Positions 24,911 through 38,166 of a stretch of 64,000 nucleotides of DNA are shown here, piece by piece (the stretch's first letter is position 1; each line of letters opens with the position of its first letter). Made by a program: the position numbers and the translations under genes. Source of the stretch: Kingdonia uniflora. Lineage: Eukaryota > Streptophyta > Magnoliopsida > Ranunculales > Circaeasteraceae. A model generated the notes under the pieces. That model had not been told where the DNA came from. It was given only the letters and a program-made list of their open reading frames with translations, and did not search any database. The DNA is taken from contig JACGCM010002198.1 in the NCBI GenBank assembly GCA_014058105.1, positions 1,191,001 through 1,255,000 of the forward strand, read 5' to 3'.

Positions 24911-25210
24911 AAGTACATCATAGGCGAGAATATTCATAAATATCCGAAAATTTTGACCATCTCCTATGGCCACATCGAGTACTCTATCTAGATGATCCCT
25001 TAATCTCATATATTCACAAAGATTTTATATACCCAGGAAATTTTGATAAAAAGAACTAAGTTTGGGGCATCTTCTGTGTGGCTGAAAAATGCAAAACTTA
25101 GCGTTGCGTGGGAGGCAACCCACATTATCGTACTTTTTCCTAATTTTCCTAGTCTGGATCGTAAAAATGGAAATGAGAACATAGCCATAAGGCAGAAAGC
25201 CAAGTAAGTC

Positions 25211-25530
25211 TTGGAGATGCTTCGACTTAAACAAGAATTATCCTAAAAGGAATATTCTCTAAAGATCTATAATACTAAAGGAATAGCTATGCCATGAGAA
25301 TCAATCTCGGCTGTTGATCACCCTACCCTACACATGTTGAGGAAAATATATGGTTTAGTTTATAACACAGTCGTTAGATCATGAGGGTTATTTTGTATAC
25401 TCTTGCAATTTATTTAATACTAAAATACCCCTATTTTGTATGTACCAAATCCCATCCAAAATAGGTATCTCAATCGTAATTACGTTATGAAAGAAAGGGT
25501 ATAAATGGAAGCCCAACGCACAAGGTTTCG
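25211..25530. other. AT-rich stretch with a TATA-like site
   Basis: No gene seen. GTATAAATGG at about 25499-25508 lies 30 bp before the duplicated leader-like block starting at 25531 and could be its promoter. Confidence 0.35.
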
Positions 25531-25862
25531 TATATACGAAATTAGGGGAATTTTGGGAAGCCTAAATACAAAATCAAAGTCATTTCTGTAAATCTTCCTC
25601 TAACATTTTGTCTTTCCCAAATGTACCAAACTCCTCTCTTCCAAACCCACCAAAACTTCTCTCTCCTCTCTTCTCTCTTCCAAAGCAAACCCACCAAACT
25701 CCTCTCTTCCAAACTCAAACAAAACCTTTTCAACATCACCCCCAATTTCTTCAAAGTTTACTCCACCCCTATTTCTTAAACCCTAGCTTGTAAATGGATT
25801 GCTGAATTCGGGAACATCACAATTTTTTTGGAAACTGTTTATTATGTTTGAATGGAGGGCCG
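25531..25862 (+). repeat. Direct duplication, copy A (leader-like block)
   Basis: About 320 bp shared with 27744-28061. It begins TATATACGAAAT and continues GGGAAGCCTAAATACAAAATC, then a CT-rich stretch with CCAAACTCCTCTCTTCC, CACCCCTATTTCT and AACCCTAGCTTGTAA. It closes in a short frame CKWIAEFGNITIFLETVYYV followed by TGA. The CT-rich part looks like a plant 5' leader. No protein family is recognised. Confidence 0.75.
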
Positions 25863-25974
25863 ACAAAATACAAGTGAGATATGAAACCATATTGCCCCTT
25901 TTATTGCTAATATATAACCCTTTCTCAGTCTCTTTATAATCTGCCTATCTCTGCTTTAAGTTCTTCCTTGCAAA

Positions 25975-26896
25975 AGAATAGAGATTTTTTTGGTATAGTT
26001 TGCTTTGTATTGCTAATTAAATTTTTTTATGATCTGGGTTTGTGACTTTAATGGTGGGGTTTCTTTGTTTTTATTGAATTTGGAGTCTTTATTATCAGGG
26101 TTATATTGGGCTGGTTGGTTGGTTTTCTTATTTGTTTGTTATTGTGTAGGTTTAGAATTGAGCCTTGTGTACTGGGTTCCTATTCAAAATGAAAATATGT
26201 ATTAAAAGATAGCTTTTTTGAGGTAGAGTTTTCATTTTCCTCCATTTTTATTGTTATTATTTGCATACAAAAGGTGGTGACTTTTCCTAATTAGACCTTG
26301 GTAAGTATGAGATAAGCTTTTAGTTATATCATCTCATGATTAGTCTGATATGTAGAAAGATTTTCTTTAAGAGTGGCTTATATATTGATTAGTTTAATCT
26401 TGAGCTGGGTGCTTGCAGCAATGAATGTACATATATAGGAATTTATGGTATAATATGTTTTATATTGCTAATTAGATTGTTATATAATCTGGGGTTGTGC
26501 TTTTAATAATTGGGTTTCATTGTTTTGATTGAATTTTGAGATTTTTCATCAGGTTTATATTAGGTTGGTAGGTGTTTTAGTTTTTGTTATTGTGTAGGTT
26601 TAGAATTGAGTCTATTTTACTGAGTTCCTGTTTGGAAATTAAAATCTATACTAAAAATAGCTTTCTTCAGGTGGGGTTTTCATTTTTCTCCATTTTTATT
26701 GATATCATATGTATAGAAAAGGTAGTGGTTTTTCTTACTTCGAACTTAATGGGTGTCATGAGATAAGATTTAGCTTAATTATCTCATGATTAGTCTGATA
26801 TCAGATATGTAGAGGGTTTTTCTTTTAGAGATGGGTTTATATAGTATTTTAGCTTAATCTTAAGGTGGGTGTTTGTAGCAATGAATGTATATAGGA
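25975..26896 (+). repeat. Imperfect tandem duplication, unit about 460 bp
   Basis: Unit 1 (about 25975-26435) and unit 2 (about 26436-26896) share TTGTTATTGTGTAGGTTTAG, ATTGCTAATTA, TTTCATTTT with CTCCATTTTTATTG, ATCTCATGATTAGTCTGATA and GCAATGAATGTA in order. Divergence is clearly higher than between the two LTRs of the copia element, so this is older. It is T-rich on the plus strand, like plant introns. Confidence 0.7.
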
Positions 26897-27743
26897 ATGA
26901 GATTTTTTTTGTACAATTTTTTTCTATTAGTTTAATCAATTCATTTATGATATTAGTTTATACATATTTAGTTGAGTAACTGGGCTTCTTAAGTCGTTGC
27001 TATCAATTTTTAGATCTTTGTGTTTTTAATAGCACGGTAAATATCGTACTCCAAAGGTTCATTCCATCAGACAACAGTTGCCTCTTCAATGTTGTCGGGT
27101 GAGCTTCTGATAGACATACATGTTTTCAATTGAGTTTTGATATGTAGAGATGGGCAATTTTTTCTTCTTAATCATATTTAATATATTTTTATTTACAGGT
27201 ATGTAATGGAACATGACAAACAGAAAGCGCCGGAACTAAGACATGTTATACTCTATAGCTTACACTTTGTAATTCCTAGTGTTGAAATGAACATTTATGC
27301 CATGTTTCCCTTTCAATTTCGGTATCATCAAGACACAGGACCTAACAGTTAAGATATAATAAAGGATCTAATGGTTCATACCTACATTTAGGTTACCACG
27401 ACCAACAAAGTTATCATATCAATGCAACTTTATCTTTTCTTTTTTGGTATATTTGATTTATACTGCACTTCGATTTGAATGGAAAAAATCATTTTGCTCA
27501 ATTGTGTCTTATCTACGTACTTGTAGCATGCAAGCGTCTCGATTATGTTTAACTCTACAAATTACATATATGAAACTAAATCTATAACTAGTATCTAAGT
27601 TTTATTGCAGGTCCCAACGCTAAATGAAACTCAAGAATCGCAATTACTGTAGCCATTTCTGCCTCTGACCTAATGTCTTCTAATATACCAATCAATCCTA
27701 AAAATTTCTCAAATATATCTACAAAAGTTATTTATTTAAAAAC
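26897..27743. other. Gene-free AT-rich stretch
   Basis: No coding motif, RNA gene or clear repeat seen. It lies between the tandem pair and copy B of the direct duplication. Confidence 0.5.
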
Positions 27744-28061
27744 TATATACGAAATCGGGGGTATTTTGGGAAGCCTAAATACAAAATCAAGGGTATTTAT
27801 GTAAATATTTCTTGACATTTCGTTTCTCCCAAACACACCAAACTCCTCTCTTCCAAACCCACCAAAACTCCTCTCTCCTCTCTTCCATTAGAAGTATAAG
27901 CCTCCATTCTGACCTAATAACATTGAATCCTCCCATAATTTCTTTGAAGTTTATTTCCACCCCTATTTCTCAAACCCTAGCTTGTAAGTGGATGGCTAAA
28001 TTCGAGAGCATCACAATTTTTTTGGGAACTATTTCTTATGCTTGATTGGAGAGCTATAGTG
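27744..28061 (+). repeat. Direct duplication, copy B (leader-like block)
   Basis: Matches 25531-25862 in order, with a short replacement around 27887-27930. The closing frame reads CKWMAKFESITIFLGTISYA followed by TGA, keeping frame and length relative to copy A. A plus-strand open frame (27812-28045) covers it. Whether any transcript is made is unknown. Confidence 0.75.
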
Positions 28062-29800
28062 GTGAGTAATGTTTAAATCTATGGCATTCACGGATTAAGA
28101 GATTATTGGTACAAATCTTTTTTTTCTAGATGTTTTTGTAAGACGAAATTCATTACATAATACAGATTAGAACTTTACTTTAAAATGGTTTCTCTCCCAG
28201 ACCCAATGGGTTTCAGGTATGTTATTTAGATACCCTTTTATAAGATTAAGATACCCATTTAACTAAAACCATGTTTTGTGTATGTTTATGTCTCTGTTAT
28301 AATGTATTATTATCTGTATAGGGTGATTAAGTGTAGATATATGTATTTAGTTGATTAAGGATGATTTTTTAAATTGTATTTGAGGATAAAGTACAAGATT
28401 TTGAGTGGTGAATTAGGAAAATGGATGAGCTATGTTGTTTAGGGGTAATGTAATGTTGGAGATATGGCGGGGAATTATTAAAGAAATGGTGTTTCGGAGA
28501 TGTTTTGTGAAATTCAAGCCTCTGCATGGTCATGCACTCCACGATGAATTGGAGACTCAGAGGAATATGATGATGAAGATATCTTGTTGCAGGATTTGGG
28601 ACATGGTGGATTGGTTGCATGTTTTTCATGATGAAAAACTTGATGGTCGTGAGCATGGAGTGGGAATTAAAGTCCCAGCCCCTCGCATTCCTTCAGATTG
28701 TTGCTTATTTAAGCACATGTTTGGCCTCTGTTCACTTCATCTCATGATTCTCATCTCTTTTATCTCAATTCAAACTTCATTTCATGTTTTCACATGAATT
28801 GAAGACAAAAGGCCGTTGCTTTTTTTGCCTATGAAATGAGCTTATTGCTGTTGGATGGAGAAAACAACATTTAATGCAAGTAAAGACGGGATATGGAGAT
28901 GTAATACAATAGTGTTTCAGACTATCTTTTCCAGGAGGTTGCTTGCTATATATAATGGAAAAATACTGGCAGAGGAATGCATCAAGGACAGGAACACGCG
29001 TAGCTTGATTTTGTGTTGAGGATCTCATGGGTTATATATGTAATATTTACTTTTTATTTCATTAATGTACTTTTATGTATGGGAACTTCGTATCTATTAG
29101 TGGACAACGCATTGGTAGAGAACTTATTATGTCCTCAGTTTTTTAGTTGTTATCAGTTATGTCCAATTTCTTTACTAGGTACTGATTTGAGCTATAATTT
29201 TTTATCACAGATCTTTTTTTTGTCTTCTTTGATTCTGCAAATGATTTTAAGTGGCATCCTTTGACATGTCAATATTTTCGTTGTTTACTTTTCACCAAAG
29301 ATATTATGTACCAAATGGAGATACAAGTAATAACTGTATTTGAGGTATGGGTTCTAATGTATGTACTGGATGTACCTTTTAGAATTTCATTGTTTATTGG
29401 ATTAGATATTGATATGTATATTTTCACTGTATGTAGGGATTTTGAAAACATACATTCAATGTACTGCTGATGGTGACTGATAGACACGTAATATTTACGT
29501 GAACAACTCCTAAATTTATATCTACCTAGTCATTTATTAAATAAATGTGACACTAATAGTACTTTTGTTTGTATTTATAGAAATCGGTCACATGATAAAC
29601 AAGTCGTACAATTTTCTGGTTTTTAACGAAGAACAAGGGTGATACACTCCAACAATGATTCTCATTTGAAGTTGTCAACCAAAGGCCCATTCATGGAATC
29701 CCATTGAAGAGAATTAGATATTTATATTATTCTCATGAGTTGTAATGCATGATTTTAGGCATTGTTTAGGGTATTTTATATTAATGGTGATTTTTAGTAA
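28062..29800. other. Gene-poor region, one unassigned open frame
   Basis: A plus-strand open frame of 121 codons (28432-28797) has no recognisable motif or codon evidence and may be chance. Short frames at 29013-29470 are hydrophobic and AT-driven. I see no RNA gene. Confidence 0.35.
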
Positions 29801-30590
29801 CCCTTCTTATACTCTATAAATAGAAGGGGAATCCTACCCATGAGGGATCATCTTGGAGAGTGTAAATCAAAGTTCATAGCAATAAAGCTTATTCTTTCTC
29901 TTTTTCTTGTCTTTTACTTTTTTCGTAGTAATAGTAGTATGGCAATGATCAAAGGGATGAGTAGCTAATCTTTTTAGCCAAGGCTAGAGGAAGCTCTACC
30001 CAATGTAGCCTTAGTGTAGATTGTGTAGCTTAGTTAGAGTAATTACTTTCTCTTTATCCCAGAATATTGCATATTTGTATTCCTTTATCCTAGGCTTGAC
30101 CCTAGCTAGGATTAGGAGGAATAAGGAATATAAGTAACCATCTTGTTTGACCATAACAAGATAGGTTAGGAATATGGAGAAGAGAACATAATCCATACTT
30201 ATCAATCGGACCATGGTTGAATAAGTTGGTTTATGGGTAGCTCCCAATTATTAAATCTCTTGTATCTTTTGATGTATTGCATATGCCCGACCAAGGATAT
30301 GCGATACGGGAACTCGTAATTTACTGTAATTATTTATGCTATCTAACGGTTATAAAGGGTAGAGTGGAATCGATGCCTTGGTTTCCACTCTAATTTATCT
30401 TGTAATTTGTTTCGTTCTATTTTTTATTTCAAAACCTACACAAACTCGTTGTTATTAGATAAAACTAGTAGCTCGAAGTATAATTCATACCACAAGTTTC
30501 TTGGGATACGACCCCGCTTTCCTTTTTACTCAACGGTATACCGTGCGCTTGCGGGTCTTTTAAGATGTCGGTTTATAATCGACCAGTGAC
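29801..30590 (+). repeat. Possible solo LTR or LTR fragment
   Basis: CTCTATAAATAGAAGGGG at about 29812-29829 looks like a TATA box, AATAAAG follows at about 29881, and TTGGGATACGACCCCG at about 30501-30516 resembles a phrase common near the 3' end of Ty3-type plant LTRs. No matching second copy exists in the window, so ends and family are not set. Confidence 0.35.
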
Positions 30591-32658
30591 AGTAGAATGG
30601 AAATTAGGTGAACATTTGAAATCCAAGTTCGACATCTGAAGGGGGATGATTGAAAACATAAAGCTTTCGTATTTTGTGTCTCTGAAGACATATTCATCGT
30701 TGACCATAATTTTATGGAGAATTAAAAGAATAGAATAGCCTGGGAAAATTGATATTGCTAAAGAAGATATGGCTTGGTTGAAGTAGACAGATTTAGAACT
30801 CAACTTAACCAGAAGCATCCACATTCCTATGACTCCCTCTCTGATCCGAGCAACCGTATCAGGCTATCAACAAATCCATAATCTTCAGTTTTAACAGTGA
30901 GATTTTGAATTCCTCTTTACATCCATTTATTAGGTTATTATTTTTGAACGAGGCAAGTGGTATTATTTGCAGTATAAGTTACTAGATTGCCATTGACCTC
31001 TACATTTGTTTTGAAAAAAGTATAACATATTAATTTCATGGATAATATAGTTAAAAATGGTCTAATGGATTTTCAAATATGAATATTGCTTTAGTTTTTT
31101 GTTTTGTATGTAATGTATTCATTTAATTGCATCTAGAAGAATAATTAGTGCACTAGTGTCTGCTTGTTCTTGGCGTCTCCTAGAGTCTTAACCGTTTCTT
31201 TCTTTTTCTATTAAACAATATAGAAGATTTTTTCTGGGTGAGTTTAGCACCCATATTGTAACAATTAATTATCTAATTCCCATAATGGTAAAATAATCAC
31301 GTGATAATTGCTTAATTGATGGAATTAAGCGGTACCCTGAATGTTTACGTTTTTGTTTTACATTTTCTCAACCCTTTTTTGAGGTTGTATTTTTGGACTG
31401 AGGAAAATATTTTTCATCATATGACCTCCTTTGAGATTAGAATGTAACCGGGATGTCTTCTGAGTCCTAATAGGAAGTTATTATACGCCCTTTTGATTTG
31501 TTAGATTTTACGGCCAAATTGGTCTTAGGGAATTTCTTCGTTGTGTGCCAGATATCAAGTCAATATACTAGAACTTATTAAGATGCAGGATTTAGGTTTT
31601 ACAATGTATGATTGAGGTTATAAGATTCTAGAGTAAATCTCTTTTCAGTCAAATCTCATAACCTCTGGCCCACTTAACCTTTGGCCAGAGTTTAAATTTA
31701 TAACTCTAGCCCACTTGATAATTTGTTTGTTGTGTTAGGAAACTTTTTCTAGGCCCTATGTGATGAGAAAGAATATATGTGAATCTTGGTACCCACATAT
31801 CTCTGTGTTTCTATAGGGAATTCATTTTTAGTATTTGGGAGGGTGCAAAAGATAAGCGTTATAGTTCATTTCACATAGCAGAAGCATATTTATAGTATTT
31901 TCTAGGTATCAAATTAATATTAAAAATGAGACTAATATGAAAATCATGTATGTTTTTGTTATCTGTGTTTAGTTGTGTAGTATCATATTCTCCATATTCG
32001 ACAAGAATAAGCCATCATTCTATAGTTGAAGATAAGGCAGCAGCATCCTATAGTCGAAGACAGCATAACATTCTAGAAGATTCTGTGAGTCATCGACTTA
32101 CCAAAAGTAACCGTTGTAGCCCGGTCAAGAAGGAACTGTTAGAGATCCGTAAAGTTTGCCCACTACCTCCTGAATATGAGACTATTTCTTTCTTTTTATA
32201 AACTGCCTGTATATGCTATAAATACAGAGGCATAGAGTAGGTTCTAAGGGACCGGATATCATACATTTCTTGATCCTAAACACTAGCAACACTCAAAAAA
32301 CTTGTAATAACTAGCATCTACTAGATTTTACATCAAATCCTCCTCGAGGTCCTGGTTTTCTCAGTTTCTGCTGAGTTTTCCACGTAAAATCTTGGTTGTT
32401 AGATTTTATTACGCAATCCTTACGAACAAGTATTGGCGAAGATTTTCCTCCCAGAAAATCCGCCATTACTGGCTGTTTTTGGTGAAATTTTTCTACGAAA
32501 TGTTCTTGCAATTTTTTTGATATATATTGATTGAGGATTTTACAAAAATTGAAACATAAATTTTTATATATTTTTTGATCTCTTGTGAAATGTGAAAAAA
32601 GTCTATTTGGACTTATTAATGGACTATTTCTCTATTTTGTTTTTTTGTTTTGGAATAG
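30591..32658. other. Gene-poor region before the ABC transporter remnant
   Basis: AT-rich sequence with only short open frames (for example 31950-32201). None shows a domain I recognise. The upstream exons of the PDR gene, which should lie here, are not identifiable. Confidence 0.4.
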
Positions 32659-35600
32659 GTGCATTTAGGAGTAATTCGACTTTATCAAAGCAAGAAAAAA
32701 ATTAACAAGATCCTTCGTGATGCGAATGGGATGGTGAGACCTTCAAGGTATGTTAACAATTTGAAATTTTTGTTGTTGTGAATTGTATACTTAATTCATC
32801 AAAAACATGTTCTTGCCAAAAGTGCCGAAATAGGATATTTACGACATTCTAACACTCCATTTTTATCATTAATTCCATGATGACGCTTCTACTTGGACCT
32901 TCGGGTTCAAGGAAAACAACGTTGTTGAAGGGGCTTGTAGGAAAGCTTAATAGTAATATTATAGCATTTCCTTATACTTTCTCTACATTTAGTTAATGCG
33001 TGTATTTCTTGAATATGTGTGTTATTTTACGCGTACGCATAATATAATTTGAGTAAAGAACTTGAACTGATTTGCAAGTAAGCAAAAAAATCACCTACTG
33101 TGGTCACGAGTTAAATGAATTTGTCCCTCAAAGAACTTGTGCTTATATAAGCCAATACGATCTTCATTAGGGTGAAATGACGGTGTAAGAGAATTTGGCC
33201 TTTACTGGACGTTGCTTAAGAATTGGAACCATATATGAAATGCTAGCAGAGCTTTCAAGACGTGAGAAGGGTGTTGGAATCAAACCAGATCCTGAGATTG
33301 ATGCCTTCATGAAAGCTAAAGCGTTGGCGGGCCAGGAAACCAGTTTGGTTACCAATTATATTCTTAAGGTTTGCTTCCTCATTTCAAGTTATTATCGGTA
33401 GATATTATTGTTTCACAAGAATTGTTCAAAAGCCCAGACTTCTAATAATTGTGTAACAGATCCTTGGGTTGGATATCTGTACGGATATTATGGTGACAAA
33501 TGACATGAGAAGGGGCATATCCGGTGGGCAAAAAAAGCGTGTTACAACTGGTACGTGGGACTTTTATCAGTTATCACAAAATTCTCTGCGTTCTTCGATG
33601 ATATGGTAACACCATATTAACTGGCAAATAATTTCACTATTCGGATTAACGAGTTCTGCTCAAATCAATACTGTATTAACTTAAACAAACAATGTTGCAA
33701 GTGCATTTTCTTTTGGTAAACAGTTTTCCTGTTTGTATGATGTTTTTGAATTTAACTGAATTTACTGTTCAGTCACTCCTATAGAAGTTACTGAAGTGCC
33801 AATAGTCTAATGATATTTGATTTCTCTTGGTTCAGGAGAGATGTTAGTTGGACCTGCAAAAACTCTATTCATGGATGAGATATCAACTGGATTGGACAGT
33901 TCCACGACCTTTCAGATTGTGAAGTTCTTGAAACAAATAGTTCATATTATGGACTTAACCATGATCATCTCTTTCCTTCAACCTCCCCCTGAGATGTTTG
34001 ATCTTTTTGATGATGTTATTCTACTTTCAGAAGGTCAAGTTGTCTATCAAGGTCCACGTGAGAACGTTCTTGAGTTTTTTGAAATCATGGGGTTTAAATG
34101 CCCAAACAGAAAAGGAGTTGCGGACTTTCTGCAAGAGGTAACATCCAGAAAGAACCAATCACAGTACTGGTACAACAAGAACCAGCCATACACGTATGTC
34201 TCTGTTGCCGAGTTTGTTCAGTCCTTCAAATCTTTCCGTGTTGGACAACAAATCTTCAGGGATCTTACAACTCCTTACGATAAATCCAGAGCACATCCTG
34301 CTGCATTAGTTCGAGAAAGATACGGAATCTCCAACATGAAACTCTTTAGGTGCAAGGGAGTGGCTTCTGATGAAACGCAACTCTTTTGTATACATATTTA
34401 AAACTACTCAGCTTACAATCATATTGACGATTGCCTTCACGGTTTTCTTTAGAATAGAAATGAAAGTTGGGCAATTACAAGATGGAGGAAAGTTTTTTGG
34501 AGCATTGTTTTTCAGTTTAATTAACGTAATGTTTAATGGGATGGCGGAGCTGGCAATGACCGTTTCCAAGCTTCCCGTGGTCTACAAACAGAGAGATTTA
34601 TTGTTCTTTCCTGCGTGGGCATACGCGCTACCCATTTGGCTCCTCAGGATTCCAGTATCATTTATGGAGTCAGGGATCTGGGTCATCTTACATATTTCAC
34701 AATTGGGTTCGCTTCTTCTACCAGTAGGTAAATGTACTTCAAATGGTCCTGTTGATACACAAGTCAAATTTAATGGATATCTTAGTTGACCAAGATTTTG
34801 ATAAATCCTCAATATATCTTACCACGTATCTGCTTGTTCAACAAACTGAGTATTGAAATTGTAATAAATAAATAACAACGTCGCGATATACAGTAAAATA
34901 ATATAGCAATTGGTAAATATCCTAACAATAATATTATGAAGTTCATGAAATAAATGGTTCATATTCTAGACAAGCATATTGTGGAATACCATAAATTTTG
35001 ATTATCTAACATAGTAGGTTGATGTAACAGATGATATTGTTACATCAACCAAAATATCTCCACTTATCCACCATTTATTACCGTTAAATATTATTGGGTC
35101 TGTGAAGGATACTTTGAACCATGGATATGGTATATTAGTGATTCATTTGTGTTTTCTATTCGTTTTATACATCTTTTACATGTTCAGATTTTTTCGGCAA
35201 TTCTTGGCTTTCTTTAGTACACACCAGATGGCTTTTTCTCTATTTTGGTTCTTGCAGCCGATGGAAGGACAACGATTGTTGCAAATACTCTTGGTACATT
35301 TACCTTGCTACTGGTTTTTATACTTAGAGGATACATTGTTGCAAAAGGTTGGTAGTTCATAGTTCGCTAACCGAGTTCTCTGGTGTTTGTGAAAAATATT
35401 AATTTCTTCTTGTGAAATTCTAAGCAGTCATTCCGTTTCTTTTCTGCAAATGACATTGAGCCATTTATGAAATGGGGGTACTATGCTTCTCCTATGAGTT
35501 ATGGACAGAATGCAATACCCATGAATGAATTTCTTGATGACAGATGAAGCACTGTAAGATCTTCCGACTTCCTTAGTGGTTTTTTCGTAGTTCTGGCAAG

Positions 35601-35960
35601 AAAAAACTTATCTAAAACTGATGCCTTCTTATTTTAAACAGCCCATTGTTGGCTCACCCATAGGTGAACTCACAGTTGGAAAGGCCCTTCTCAAAGCTAG
35701 AGGCATGTATACAGATGAATATATGTATTGGATCTATATTGGGGCACTCTTTGCCTTCTCAGTTCTGTTCAATGTTCTATTTATTCTGGCACTGACTTAT
35801 TTGAGCCGTAAGTACTACTTCAAACCCGATTCTTGGTTTCTACAATGAAAAACTACTTCCTATGTTAACCATTTTTCGTGAAATGATTACAGCTATGACT
35901 AACACAAAAACTGCAGTAGTGTACTAAGATGAGGAGAACAATAACAAGTCGGTGTCTGAA
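32659..35960 (+). pseudogene. PDR-type ABCG transporter pseudogene, N-terminal half only
   Basis: Exon-like blocks match a plant full-size ABCG (PDR) exporter. They are: KINKILRDANGMVRPSR (32659-32747); the Walker A region at 32880 reading GPSGSRKTT where the family has GKTT; 33077-33369 with [10 protein letters not shown]; the signature [11 protein letters not shown] (33460-33552); Walker [15 protein letters not shown] at about 33865-33906; then membrane-domain exons at 34370-34740, 35170-35352, 35430-35550 and 35640-35848 (GYYASPMSYGQNAIPMNEFL, ALLKARGMYTDEYMYWIYIG). Damage includes stops at about 33156 and 33171, frameshifts near 34350, 34690 and 35260, a TGA where the family has tryptophan at about 35544, and a missing AG acceptor before 32880. 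The second half of the transporter is absent. It cannot make a working pump. Confidence 0.85.
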
Positions 35961-37675
35961 GGTTGGAGTTGTGCATAAGGTGAATTGTCATGCGTGTTCA
36001 TTGGCTGAACTGGCTTGGATATGCTTTCATTGGCCTGCACACATGAAAGACACGCCTGAAATTACCCGGGCTTGACACCATCAGGGCAGGCCTTGTCTTT
36101 GCACAAGTTGAGGCCTTGGGAAGGTGCCCTTATTGCAAAGTTCAGTGGCCATATTCCAGTTAGATTTTGGTTAGAGAGGGGATTAAAATTTCAAGGGAAA
36201 ATTTGGGTTAAAATCGTAACAATTGCTTGCACACTTTCTATATGGCATATAAATTACATTTTTTTTCTTCTATAAATTAACTATGTATTTCTAACTCATT
36301 ACTTTCAATTTTATGTTTATTTTGCTTTGTTGTGTATTAAGACTTCACAATGTTTATTAATGGTGTTTCATACTATTTATATATGTTTAACAAGTAAGTT
36401 CATATCCTGGAAATGGTTGATAATTACCGCAAGTGTTTTAGAATCTTTTCCTTTTGGCAATTCATCTACTTAAAGTAGAATATCCATAATTTTATGTTTA
36501 TAATTTCTTCATAAACTCCGATACTCTTTCATACTAGAGTTTGAAAAACTCCAAAGTCCCAAATGTACTCTATTTCTCTCTCATCCCCTCTATATTTGAC
36601 TTTTATACATGTTGGAGTATTATTTGAATAAAATTTTCATAGATATTTCTCATCTTAGCTTCATATCTTCTCCTATTTTGTGTCTGAAATTCATAACTAA
36701 TTTGCATTTATTTGCATGTTGCATTGTTAAGATATTATTGTGAAGCGCTTTTAAAATGTAGATCTTTTACAGTAGCATGGAAGTTTACGTTAGTTTTTCT
36801 ATTCTTTTCTTAGTTTGGGCATGTTACAGGAGGCTTTCCACGAACTCTTAAGGGTTTCATAAGTAAGTCCTTAAAGTAATCTATTTCTTTCTTTTCTCAC
36901 TTAAACTTCTTATAGATACTATGCAGATGTTCTCAGTATTGCTTATGTTCTCGTGAGGCTTGATGTTCTATTATAACCTTAACTCTTAAAAGTTCTTGCA
37001 TCTCCACTACCTTATTGCTATTTAGTGTAATATATATTTTTCACAAAAGTTGTGTACGATATCAAGACGCCTATACAGAAGTGCAAGGGCATATAGAGCT
37101 ACATCAACTCTATTGGCACACGATGAACATTTGATGTTTTTATTGTAATTTTCTACCCCATGGACATTCATCCAAACCAAATCGGTGAAGGTATTTTTAA
37201 GACCAGATACTATTTAGTAGTCTTTATCTCATGTTGATCTTTAATTGACTTCCAACCAATCTAGATGATTTAGGGTTTAGTTCCAATAGAATAAATTTGC
37301 ACTTATTTGGTTAATCCATCTTCATAACTCTTAGTTAAGAGCAATATATTGTTGCCATTTCCCCCTCTTTGTGTATCAAGCTTAGAAAATTGAAGGGATT
37401 ATATTTCACTTTTGTTTGTCCCTTACCTCTCACATATATACCTTTTACGCTGCTTCCCTCCACCAACGGTGCTCTATTGGAAATGTTTGGTCGCTTCTTT
37501 TCTAGTTTTTCTTACATTTCCTTCATCACTAGATTCTTAAACCAAATCCCTCTTTTCATTGATGTGATACATTCCACTAGCCATGAACTTATTTTTTGAA
37601 GTTCTTTTTCATACACATTTGTTGGATTGCAGTTGTCAGGTAACTAATTATAATGTCCTGTGTTGATGTATACAG
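35961..37675. other. Gene-poor region after the ABC transporter remnant
   Basis: AT-rich, with no second nucleotide-binding domain of the transporter and no other motif seen. Short open frames at 36072-36275 and 37369-37599 look like chance. Confidence 0.45.
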
Positions 37676-37819
37676 GTGGATAGCCGACAACGTCGTGATG
37701 AGTACACAAAGGAAAGGTTGGATGCAATATTAAACTGTGCTCATGCCTGCCCCAATGGATTGAACCCTGGAAAACATATAGCTACCATGAAGAAGCTCGA
37801 GACCTCTAAGGTGCTTTAA
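37676..37819 (+). other. Possible terminal exon of an unidentified gene
   Basis: Directly after a good acceptor (TGTATACAG), 48 codons run to TAA. The peptide starts [19 protein letters not shown] and ends [12 protein letters not shown]. Its composition (charged, helix-like, no low complexity) differs from the surrounding AT-rich DNA, and an AT-rich 3' region follows. I do not recognise the family and cannot find upstream exons. It could be a gene fragment carried by a mobile element. Confidence 0.3.
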
Positions 37820-38166
37820 GCTCCAAAAGAAAAATGACTGAGTGTGGCAGAAGATTAACAGGTTGTAGTTTAAAAAGATTCTATTAAATGAAAGTTAAGT
37901 TCTTTTTTTATTATTTTTGTATTGTGACATGGATTGAAGTCCAGACTCATTGTTTTCGATAAGTGCTCTTAGAACTTCTCAAGGTCTGGGGATTGAGGTC
38001 TTATGATACTCACATATTGTTTTATATAAGATTATTTTCATTGTGTTAAGCTACACTTGTTTCTTATTTTTAATTCTTCGATAAGCACGTGATAAATTTC
38101 ACCTCATTGAAGCAAGAATCTCTCAACTCAAACCTGGGGATGTTGTTTACTTTTGTTTTCTGTTAG

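Larger units (their letters stand above)
20189..25210 (+). mobile_element. Athila-like Ty3 element, degraded, 3' LTR not found
   Basis: Plus-strand order is LTR (about 20189-21009), primer site TGGCGCC at 21015, gag (about 22030-22960), the gag-PR linker (23330-23731), protease (23790-23870), the RT lead-in (24345-24560), an integrase remnant (24680-24900), and finally a tail with GTGGGAGGCAACCCAC at about 25109-25124 that is common near the end of Athila-type coding regions. Most of RT and RNase H is deleted. No second copy of the LTR follows, so the 3' end is lost. It directly abuts the Tekay-like LTR on the left. Confidence 0.7.

Noticed and set aside
28432..28797. 121-codon plus-strand ORF as a real gene
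   Set aside because: No motif, no splice context, and a long antisense frame overlaps it; kept only as an unassigned frame.
35961..38161. Second half of the PDR transporter
   Set aside because: No second Walker A, signature or membrane-domain pattern could be found in any frame.
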